DNA of 64,000 nt from DAIOXA01 sp050949165 (GTDB lineage Bacteria > Bacillota > Proteinivoracia > UBA4975): assembly GCA_050949165.1 (NCBI GenBank), contig JBMNFF010000003.1, positions 186,001-250,000 on the forward strand, in the 5' to 3' direction. Of this stretch, positions 17,891-24,700 are shown piece after piece (positions within the stretch are counted from its first letter, which is position 1; each line of letters starts with the position of its first letter). The notes beneath the pieces were generated by a model. The model worked only from the letters and a program-made list of their open reading frames with translations, was not told the DNA's origin and ran no database searches. Both the position numbers and the translations under genes were made by a program.

Positions 17891-18427
17891 TTACATCCCC
17901 CCAAAAAACCTGAAAATAAGCGTGGCGGCCAGCACCGAACCTGCGGCTATGGTGCCCAGCTTGCCGCCGACACCTTCGTAGACGGGGAGAACCAGGAAGT
18001 AGATGCCGCCCGCAAGGATTCCCGCACAGAGCACCATGGGCAACCCGGTCAATACCGCTTGGGAAGACATACCGGCGAAGGAGGCGGCATAGGCTACGGC
18101 TGCCAGGTTGCCGGGGAGGACCAGGGCAGCAACGATGCCAACCAGCCCCGAGGCGACGCAGGCATCCAGGCCCAGGGCCATCCTCAAGGCCCAGGTCGCC
18201 GCGGCGCCGATTACCCCCGTTGCCAGAATCGGCAGCAACTTGTCGCCCTTAACTGCGCCGGGCTTTTTTTTCAGGTCCAGTATGTGCAGGACCAGGGCGA
18301 GACAAAAAAATAATCCAATGGCCCCCAGGGGATAAAAGACCCAGCCACCGGCCGTAACCAGACTGCCTGCCAATAAAGCAAGGCCAACCCCCGCCAGGAA
18401 CAAGAAGCTCAAAATGGTCCTTTGCAC
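17891..18427 (-). CDS. Small membrane protein, first of a related pair downstream of fdhD
   Basis: 178 residues from a GTG at 18427 whose G is the last base of the fdhD stop (TAGTG), with a GGAG site 6 bases upstream. About six hydrophobic segments: an N-terminal pair (LSFLFLAGVGLALLAGSLV, VFYPLGAIGLFFCLALVLHI), a basic loop (DLKKKPGAVKGDK), then a region alignable with the next protein, containing YAASFAGMSSQAVLTG and VYEGVGGKLGTIAAGSV. It looks like an extended paralogue of the following gene. Function unknown; tight translational coupling to fdhD argues for a shared pathway. Confidence 0.7.
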   Translation of the reverse strand: MQRTILSFLFLAGVGLALLAGSLVTAGGWVFYPLGAIGLFFCLALVLHILDLKKKPGAVKGDKLLPILATGVIGAAATWALRMALGLDACVASGLVGIVAALVLPGNLAAVAYAASFAGMSSQAVLTGLPMVLCAGILAGGIYFLVLPVYEGVGGKLGTIAAGSVLAATLIFRFFGGM

Positions 18428-19140
18428 TATATCTCCACCCTCCAAGGATTGCAGTATATATTAAAGCGCTCCTCCCGGGCAAAGCCCACCACTGTTATCC
18501 CCGCCTCTTCCGCCATCGCCACTCCCAGGGAGGTGGGTGCGGCCCTGGAAACAAGCAGGCCTATCCCCATGCGGCGGCACTTGCCCACCACCTCGGCGGA
18601 AACCCGCCCGCTGGTCAGCAGGCACAAGGCAGCAGGGTCCCGTTCCTCCAGAACCAGGTTGCCTGCCAACTTATCCAGGGCATTGTGCCTGGCTACATCC
18701 TCCCGAAAGACCAGGATCCCCTCTCCGGCCAGGGCTGCTGCATGCACCGCCCCGGTCTCCCGAAACAGGCTGGAGGCAGAGGAAAAATCCTTCATCAGGC
18801 CGGTTATCTGAGCCGGAGAAAGCTTGATGCCCCCCACCAGTTTTTCGGGGCATTTAAGTCCTGAACAGGTGGGAGGCATCGGTGTCAGTTTCAAAACAGC
18901 CTGGTGGCGGGAAGCGACCAGCATAAGCGATTGAATATCCCCCTTGGCGGCCAGGAGACCCTGATTATACGCATAGCCGACGGCAAGCTCCTCCAGATTG
19001 GCGGGGCTTGCATAGAGGGTGGCGTGCTCCCGGCCGTTGACGACCAGGGTCAGCGGCCACTCCTTAGCCAACAGGTCGGGATTTTCTCTGGCCTGTCCCC
19101 CGGTTACAGTGAGCACCAGACGCTCTTCCTTTTGGTCCAA
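18427..19140 (-). CDS. fdhD: FdhD sulfurtransferase for formate dehydrogenase
   Basis: 237 residues from a TTG at 19140 (GGGGGGA upstream). FdhD carries sulfur from a cysteine desulfurase to the Mo/W-bis-MGD cofactor, needed for active formate dehydrogenase. Seen: LEELAVGYAYNQGLL, the Cys pair region PPTCSGLKC at about 88-95 (the usual CxxC loop in a variant spacing), VARHNALDKLAGN and SGRVSAEVVGKCRRMGI, then RAAPTSLGVAMAEE. It lies in the selenium locus next to tRNA-Sec, which fits a selenocysteine-containing formate dehydrogenase encoded elsewhere. Coupled by 1-base overlap to a membrane protein gene. Confidence 0.92.
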   Translation of the reverse strand: MDQKEERLVLTVTGGQARENPDLLAKEWPLTLVVNGREHATLYASPANLEELAVGYAYNQGLLAAKGDIQSLMLVASRHQAVLKLTPMPPTCSGLKCPEKLVGGIKLSPAQITGLMKDFSSASSLFRETGAVHAAALAGEGILVFREDVARHNALDKLAGNLVLEERDPAALCLLTSGRVSAEVVGKCRRMGIGLLVSRAAPTSLGVAMAEEAGITVVGFAREERFNIYCNPWRVEI

Positions 19141-19184
19141 GGCAAGTCCCCCCTAACCAAAGCAGGCTGTAGTATTAAAAAAAT

Positions 19185-19280
19185 GGCGGGAATGCATGGG
19201 AATCGAACCCACCGCGGACATACCCTGCCCGCTCCTGGATTTGAAGTCCAGAGAGCCCACCAGGACTCCTCCATTCCCGC
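19185..19280 (-). tRNA. selC: Selenocysteine tRNA (anticodon TCA)
   Basis: The minus strand folds as a long tRNA of about 95 nt. The acceptor arm GCGGGAAT pairs with ATTCCCGC. The anticodon arm is CTGGA-CTTCAAA-TCCAG with TCA at 19244-19242, the variable arm is long and GC-rich, and the T arm is TGGG-TTCGATT-CCCA. The extended acceptor and the UCA anticodon are diagnostic of tRNA-Sec. It lies between selD and fdhD on the same strand, embedded in the selenium gene array. The last one or two 3' bases are uncertain. Confidence 0.95.
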
Positions 19281-19313
19281 TAATATTATACTACAAATCT
19301 CTGCCCTGGCAAG

Positions 19314-20342
19314 CTAGACCACCTGCAGCGGTTTCTCTCCCGGCCGGCGGGGGACGACCTGGCCGATAATCCAGCCCTGCCCGGCATCGGCGAGTTTCCG
19401 GGCCTCGGCCTCGCCGATGCTGAAGAGCAGCCCCCCCGAGGTCTGGGGATCAAAGAGCAGATCCATGTCTGTACTGGATATTTCCGGGCCAAATTCCACC
19501 AGTTCCTGATTGAACTGGCGGTTGCGCTTCGCCCCACCGGGCACCATGCCCATGCTGGCGTGGGCCAGGGCGCCGGGAGCCTGAGGAATTCGGTGAAATT
19601 CCAATTCCGCCCGGGTGTCGCTGGCCGTCATCATTTCACCCAGGTGGCCCAGGAGGCCAAAGCCCGTTATGTCGGTGCAGGCGTGCACCGACATGGTCTG
19701 GGCGGTCTGGGCGGCCCCGGCGTTGAGGGTGGTCATGATTTCGGTAATAGCTTGAATCTCCTGGGGAGCGGCCAGCCCCCCCTTGATGGCGGTGCAGACG
19801 ATGCCGCTGCCCAGAGGCTTGGTCAGGACCAGGACATCCCCCGGCCGGGCTCCGGCATTGGTCCAGATCCGCCCGGGGTGGACCAGACCGTTGACGGCCA
19901 GTCCGTATTTGGGGCTGTCGTCGGCGATGGAATGGCCCCCGGCCAGGCGCGCCCCCGCTTCCCGGACCTTGTCGGCGCCGCCCTGGAGGATGGCCTCCAG
20001 GATGTCCAGGGAAAGGCAGCGGGGAAAGGCGACGATGTTCAGGGCCAGAAAGGGCCGCCCGCCCATGGCGTAGACGTCGCTGAGGGCGTTGGCCGCCGCC
20101 ACCTGGCCAAAGGAATAGGGATCGTCCAGCATAGGCGTAAAGAAGTCCAGGGTGCTGATCAGGGCCAGCTCTTCGCTGAGCTTGTACACGGCCGCATCAT
20201 CGTTGGTGTCTGCACCCACCAGGAGGTTGGCGTCGGGCTTGAGGTTCAGTTGAGCAAGGACATGAGCCAGGTCCGCCGGACCCAGTTTTGCCCCTCAGCC
20301 GGCGGCCTCTACCATCTGGGTCAAACGCACTTCTTCAGCCAT
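19314..20342 (-). CDS. selD: Selenophosphate synthetase SelD, itself a selenoprotein (in-frame UGA)
   Basis: 342 residues when the TGA at 20297-20295 is read as selenocysteine. ATG 20342 lies inside the end of lysR. The N-terminus reads MAEEVRLTQMVEAAG-Sec-GAKLGP; Sec occupies the active-site Cys position and the Lys of GAK the catalytic lysine. Downstream are NDDAAVYKL, LDFFTPMLDDPYSFG, GGHSIADDSPKYG, TKPLGSGI, CTDITGFGLLGHLGEM and LFDPQTSGGLL, all SelD signatures. It makes selenophosphate from selenide and ATP for tRNA-Sec. Automated calling would start after the UGA (near 20219) and lose the active site. Overlap with lysR shows the upstream start is used. Confidence 0.93.
20270..20297 (-). 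promoter_or_regulatory. UGA codon and SECIS-like hairpin in selD
   Basis: TGA at 20297-20295. Twelve nt downstream, GGTCC (20282-20278), loop GGC, GGACC (20274-20270) forms a small stem-loop with a G-rich apical part. Position and shape suit a bacterial SECIS element bound by SelB. Confidence 0.6.
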
Positions 20343-21231
20343 GATAATCACCCCTCTGCAAGAATTTGACAAAGGCTTTGTGGATGGGGGAATGGGGCCT
20401 CTGGCTCTCGACCAGCCAGAAATCCCGCTTCAGCGTCAAGCCGGCGATGGAGCGCCAGCGCAGGCGACCTTGCTGGAGATAATCGGCGGCGGCCAGTTTG
20501 GAAACCACTGCAACCCCCAACCCTTGGGCGGCCGCCTCCAGGAGGGCCCGGGTGCTGCCCAATTCCATGACGATGTTCAGCTTGCCCGGGTCGTAACCCG
20601 CTTCCACCAGGGCCTGCTCCAGGACCTGACGACTGGCGGAACCCCCGGTGCGCTGGAGCAGGGGCTGGGCCAGCAGGTCCTCGACGTTGAAATTCCTGAT
20701 CCCGGCCCGGGGATGCTCCGGCGAAAACACCGCTGCCAATTCATCTTCAAAGAGGACGGAGCACTGGAGCTCCTGATTCTGGGGCCGGTAACCGATGACA
20801 GCCAGGTCCAGACGGCCGGACTCCAGAGCACTCAGCACTTCCCCGCTGGCTGCAACCTGCATGTGCAGTTCCAATTCCGGATGGAGGCGGTAAAATTGGC
20901 TCAAATATGGGGGGAGCAGGTAGTCGGCGGGGGTGGTGCTGGCGCCCAATTCCAAGCGCCCCCGCAGGCGCTGGCGGAGACTGTCCAGCTTGTGGACGGT
21001 GGTCTGCCAATGGCGCAGCAACTCCTTGGCCTCCTGGTAGAGGATGGCGCCGGCTTCGGTGGTCTCCAGCCGATGGCCGGTGCGGCGAAATAATTCGGCC
21101 CCCAAGTCCTGGGCCAGGGACTGCATCTGCATGCTGACCGCCGGTTGGGAAAGGTGGAGGCGGCCGGCTGCCCGGGAAAAGTTCCCCGCCTCCACAACAG
21201 TGACAAAGGTCCTGAGCAAGTTGAGGTTCAT
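20335..21231 (-). CDS. LysR-family regulator embedded in the sel operon
   Basis: 298 residues from ATG 21231, with GGAGGTGA 5 bases upstream; a longer ORF reading back into selB is rejected. The N-terminal winged HTH (MNLNLLRTFVTVVEAGNFSR, then AAGRLHLSQPAVSMQMQSL) and a periplasmic-binding-like effector domain (LELGASTTPADYLLPPYLSQF, LDLAVIGYRP, GLGVAVVSKLAAADYL) give the full LysR layout. It starts 4 bp after selB and its last 8 bp overlap selD, so it is translationally coupled to both. The effector is unknown; a sulfur- or selenium-related small molecule is a guess from context. Confidence 0.9.
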   Translation of the reverse strand: MNLNLLRTFVTVVEAGNFSRAAGRLHLSQPAVSMQMQSLAQDLGAELFRRTGHRLETTEAGAILYQEAKELLRHWQTTVHKLDSLRQRLRGRLELGASTTPADYLLPPYLSQFYRLHPELELHMQVAASGEVLSALESGRLDLAVIGYRPQNQELQCSVLFEDELAAVFSPEHPRAGIRNFNVEDLLAQPLLQRTGGSASRQVLEQALVEAGYDPGKLNIVMELGSTRALLEAAAQGLGVAVVSKLAAADYLQQGRLRWRSIAGLTLKRDFWLVESQRPHSPIHKAFVKFLQRGDYHG

Positions 21232-21235
21232 CCCA

Positions 21236-23122
21236 TCACCTCCGCAGATTGGGACCGGCGATGCGCACATCGCCCCGGCGCCGGGTGATGCCGGCGCCGT
21301 CCAGGTATTCCAAGAGGGGCAGGGCGTACTTGCGGCTGGTCCCGAGATAGTCCCGGAATTGGGCCAGGGTGAGCTGAGGCTCCTTTGCAAAATGGCTGCG
21401 CAATATGGCGATGGCCCCATCCACGGCCTCCCGGGCAAAGACCAGGCCTCCCGCCTGCACCAGTTCCCCTTGGCTCTGGAGGAACTTCAGCACCGGTTCC
21501 AGATCGCCCAGGCCATCCAGTTCCTGGCGTTCCGGCGGCGAGAACGGGTTTTCCCGGAGCACAGTCATCAGTTTATCGCGCAGGCGGCGCTGTTCTTCAT
21601 TCAACTGAACTTGGTGGCTGGCCAGGGCCAGTTCCTGGCCGCGAATTTCTATATCCGTCCCCGGCAGGGCCTGCTCCAGCAAGGCGGCGAAGCCGCGGCT
21701 GCTCAACTCCGGCAACAAACGGGCCCGCACCTCTTCCCGGGGCATGCCCTGACGCAAGGGATTGGCGGCATGCCAGCGGCTGAGCAGGTCCTGGAACCTG
21801 GCCGCCAGTTCTTCCCGGCAGCTCAAGTACCAAGTCTCCCCATCGGCGACGAAGCTCAGCACCTCGTCGCCCAGTTGTGCCAGGGCCTCCTCCAATTCTG
21901 CCGGCGCCATGGTGGTCCTGTTCAGGAGCTGGCTCCGGGTCAGAGGCCGTTTCCCCTCGTTGAGATAGGAGAGGACCAGGTCCCGGGGTTCTCCCCCCTC
22001 CCGGATCAGTAAGTTCTGGACGACAGCCTCCTTGCGGCGGCTGAGGCGATGCCGCCCCACTTCGATAATCTCGCCGCCACCGATGGTGGTCACCGGCGAA
22101 TAGGAGCGGATGACATAGCGATCTCCCCGCACCGCCACCACCGGTTCTTCCAGGCGGAATTGAATGAGAGCGTCGCCGCCGGGCTCCACCTGATCCTTCC
22201 CCAGGATCACAGCCCGGCCCAGGGTCTCGCTGGAACCGACGTGAAAGCGAACCCGGGTGTTGCTTACCAAGGGCGGCGCCGTGGGCAGGAGCTGAAAGCG
22301 GGCGGCAATCTTGTCCGCCGCCTCCAGGCCCCGGCCCCGAAAGAGGACCTGTCCCCGCCGGACGTCCTGGCGCTCGATGCCGGCCAGGTTTACCGCCACC
22401 CGCTGTCCCGGTTCGGCTACGGGGACATGGGCGCCGTGCACCTGGAGCTGGCGAATCCGGGCCTGAATCTCCCCCGGCATCAGCAGGACCTGGTCCCCTT
22501 CCTCCAGGGGACCGTCCAGGAGGGTGCCGGTGACGACGGTACCGAACCCTTTGAGGACAAAGGCCCGGTCCACCGGCAGCCGGGAAAAGTTGCGCCGGGG
22601 CCTGGGAGGCGCAGCCTTGACGGCCTCGGCAATAGACCGGCGCAGCTCCGCCAGGCCCTGGCCGGTCTGGGCCGATACCCGGACCCGGGGGGCGGTAGCC
22701 AAAAAGGTCCCCGCCAGGGCCTCAGCGATGTCCTCCTCCACCAGCTCCACCATCTCCGCCTCCACCAAATCGGTCTTGGTGATGACCACAATCCCTGTTT
22801 GCACCCCCAAGAGCTCCAGAATGGCCAGGTGCTCCCGGGTCTGGGGCATGACCCCCTCGTCGGCGGCCACCACCAGCAAGACCAGGTCGATGCCGGCGGC
22901 GCCCGCCAGCATATTCTTGACAAAGCGCTCGTGACCCGGCACATCGATGATCCCTGCCCGGCGCCCGTCGGGCAGGTCAAACCAGGCAAAGCCCAGCTCG
23001 ATGGTGATGCCCCGCTGCTTTTCCTGGGCCAGGCGGTCGGTCTCAATTCCCGTCAGGGCCCGGATCAAGGTGGTCTTGCCGTGGTCCACATGGCCGGCGG
23101 TGCCGATTATCACGTTACTCAT
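21236..23122 (-). CDS. selB: Selenocysteine-specific elongation factor SelB
   Basis: 628 residues. ATG 23122 (MSNVIIGTAGHVDHGKTTLI) is chosen over the GTG 23131 for RBS spacing. G1 is GHVDHGKTT, switch II DVPGHERFV, G4 TKTDL. Domains II-III (about 175-340) form the EF-Tu-like barrels that hold Sec-tRNA; the C-terminal half has the winged-helix repeats that bind the SECIS RNA (for example EEVRARLLPELSSRGFAALL and FRDYLGTSRKYALPLLEYLD). It delivers Sec-tRNA to UGA codons followed by SECIS. Overlaps the selA stop by 8 bp. Confidence 0.96.
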   Translation of the reverse strand: MSNVIIGTAGHVDHGKTTLIRALTGIETDRLAQEKQRGITIELGFAWFDLPDGRRAGIIDVPGHERFVKNMLAGAAGIDLVLLVVAADEGVMPQTREHLAILELLGVQTGIVVITKTDLVEAEMVELVEEDIAEALAGTFLATAPRVRVSAQTGQGLAELRRSIAEAVKAAPPRPRRNFSRLPVDRAFVLKGFGTVVTGTLLDGPLEEGDQVLLMPGEIQARIRQLQVHGAHVPVAEPGQRVAVNLAGIERQDVRRGQVLFRGRGLEAADKIAARFQLLPTAPPLVSNTRVRFHVGSSETLGRAVILGKDQVEPGGDALIQFRLEEPVVAVRGDRYVIRSYSPVTTIGGGEIIEVGRHRLSRRKEAVVQNLLIREGGEPRDLVLSYLNEGKRPLTRSQLLNRTTMAPAELEEALAQLGDEVLSFVADGETWYLSCREELAARFQDLLSRWHAANPLRQGMPREEVRARLLPELSSRGFAALLEQALPGTDIEIRGQELALASHQVQLNEEQRRLRDKLMTVLRENPFSPPERQELDGLGDLEPVLKFLQSQGELVQAGGLVFAREAVDGAIAILRSHFAKEPQLTLAQFRDYLGTSRKYALPLLEYLDGAGITRRRGDVRIAGPNLRR

Positions 23123-24497
23123 CATCGCCACCTCCCATCACCTCAGCCAGGGCGGCGGCCAGGAAGGGAATCTCCTCCTCCCGGAGGGTGCGGACGTCCA
23201 GGAGCACGGCCTCGTCCCGCACCCGGGCCACCGCCGGCGGCCGGCCCTGCCGCAGCGCCCCGGCCAGGTCCTGGGCCGTTCTATCCCGGGGGCGCACCTG
23301 CACCACCCGGGTTTCCAGCTGATGCAGGGGCAGGGCCCCTCCCCCCACCGGACTGATATCTGCCTTCACTTCCACCGCTGCCGGGAGGCCGGCCAGGGCG
23401 GTAGCCAGTTTCCGGGCCCGGGCCTCGATCTCGGCCAGGGATTCCGTCAGCATGGCCAGCACCGGCACCCGGCGCCAGCCCTCGGGTTCTATGTACAGTG
23501 CCAGGGTGGCAGAGAGGGCGGCCAGGGTTATTTTGTCGCAGCGCAGGGCCCGGGCCAGGGGATGCTTCCTGAGCCGGGCGATCCACGCCTCCTTGCCCAC
23601 GATGATGCCACACTGGGGTCCCCCCAGCATCTTGTCACCGCTGAAGCAGACCAAGTCGGCCCCGGCCAGGACACTCTGTTGCACAGTGGGTTCATCGATG
23701 CCCCAGGGCGTCAGGTCCACCAGGGTGCCGCTGCCCAAATCGTCCAGCACCGGCAGGTCGTGTTCGCGGCCCAGGGCCACCAGGTCGGCCAGGGGCACTT
23801 CCTGCTGAAAGCCCACCACCCGGTAATTGGAGGGATGGACCCGCATGAGGACTCCGGTCTCGGCGGAAATGGCCCGGCGATAGTCTTCCAGATAGGTCTT
23901 GTTGGTGGTTCCCACCTCCACCAGGCGCACGCCGCTCTGGGCCATCACTTCGGGAACCCGGAAGGAGCCCCCAATCTCCACCAGTTGCCCCCGGGAAATA
24001 ATCCCCTCTCGCCCTTGAGCCACTGTCGCCAAAGCCAGGAGCACGGCGGCGGCGTTGTTGTTGACTGCCATGGCCGCCTCGGCCCCGGTGAGGCGGCAGA
24101 GCAATTCTTCCACATGGCTGTGGCGGGAGCCCCGCTGTCCACTTGCCATATCCAGCTCCAAATTGCAGTAGCCGGCGGCGGCAGTGGCGGCCGCCACGGC
24201 CTCCCGGGCCAGGGGCGCCCGACCCAGATTGGTATGGATGATCACTCCCGTGGCGTTGAGCACCCGCCAGGGGCCCGGTTGGGTCAGGGCGCCCAGCCGG
24301 GACTGCACCCGCTGCCGCAGTTCCTCGGGCAGGGGCACTTTCTTGCCTCCGGCCAGGATAGCCTGGCGGGCGGATTCCAGCTCGGTCTCCAAAGCGCCCT
24401 TGACCTGGGGGCGGCTGTACCGGGCCAGGAGTTCCGCCCAGGCGGCGCTGTCCAGGAGATCGCCCACCTTGGGCAACTTGCTCAGCAAATCCTTCAC
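23115..24497 (-). CDS. selA: L-seryl-tRNA(Sec) selenium transferase SelA
   Basis: 460 residues from GTG 24497 (AGGAGGGG upstream). It turns Ser-tRNA-Sec into Sec-tRNA-Sec using selenophosphate and PLP. The N-terminal domain (LLSKLPKVGDLLD) is that used for tRNA and decamer contacts. INATGVIIHTNLGRAPLA-like and GCxE regions are present as VLNATGVIIHTNLGRAPLA and LELDMASGQRGSR; the PLP lysine is in CFSGDKMLGGPQCG. First gene of the selA-selB-lysR-selD array with a recognisable promoter just upstream. Confidence 0.96.
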   Translation of the reverse strand: MKDLLSKLPKVGDLLDSAAWAELLARYSRPQVKGALETELESARQAILAGGKKVPLPEELRQRVQSRLGALTQPGPWRVLNATGVIIHTNLGRAPLAREAVAAATAAAGYCNLELDMASGQRGSRHSHVEELLCRLTGAEAAMAVNNNAAAVLLALATVAQGREGIISRGQLVEIGGSFRVPEVMAQSGVRLVEVGTTNKTYLEDYRRAISAETGVLMRVHPSNYRVVGFQQEVPLADLVALGREHDLPVLDDLGSGTLVDLTPWGIDEPTVQQSVLAGADLVCFSGDKMLGGPQCGIIVGKEAWIARLRKHPLARALRCDKITLAALSATLALYIEPEGWRRVPVLAMLTESLAEIEARARKLATALAGLPAAVEVKADISPVGGGALPLHQLETRVVQVRPRDRTAQDLAGALRQGRPPAVARVRDEAVLLDVRTLREEEIPFLAAALAEVMGGGDDE

Positions 24498-24536
24498 AGT
24501 AAACCCCTCCTGACGAATTCAGGTTCAACTATGGGT

Positions 24537-24565
24537 ATTATAATCTATATTTATAGAACAGTCGA
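24537..24565 (-). promoter_or_regulatory. Candidate promoter of the selenium operon
   Basis: Minus strand TCGACT (24560-24565), 17-bp spacer, perfect TATAAT (24537-24542), 40 bp before selA. The 29-bp repeat at 24566-24594 directly abuts the -35. Confidence 0.6.
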
Positions 24566-24594
24566 GGAAGCATGGGGACGGTTCTTTTGCTTCC
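24566..24594. repeat. 29-bp palindrome-bounded repeat, type A
   Basis: GGAAGCA (24566-24572) and TGCTTCC (24588-24594) are perfect inverted ends around a TGGGGACGG core. Same length and layout as the type B repeats at 45.8 and 51.6-51.9 kb. It sits between the selA promoter and the terminator of the VWA operon. Confidence 0.75.
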
Positions 24595-24648
24595 AAACCA
24601 CGGCGCCACCCCACAGGCCGCCAGCCGCCACAGCTTTTGCCAATAGCA

Positions 24649-24674
24649 AACCCGCGCCAATGCGCGGGTTTTGC
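24649..24674. terminator. Terminator at the end of the VWA/MoxR array
   Basis: AACCCGCGC (24649-24657) with GCGCGGGTT (24662-24670), a 9-bp GC stem with 4-nt loop; TTTG on either side. About 30 bp past the stop at 24701. Confidence 0.75.
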
Positions 24675-24700
24675 ATATTGATGCGCTTGTAATCGGTCCC

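Noticed and set aside
19314..20219. SelD starting after the UGA
   Set aside because: This would remove the active-site Sec and Lys. The upstream ATG is coupled to lysR and gives the full N-terminus.
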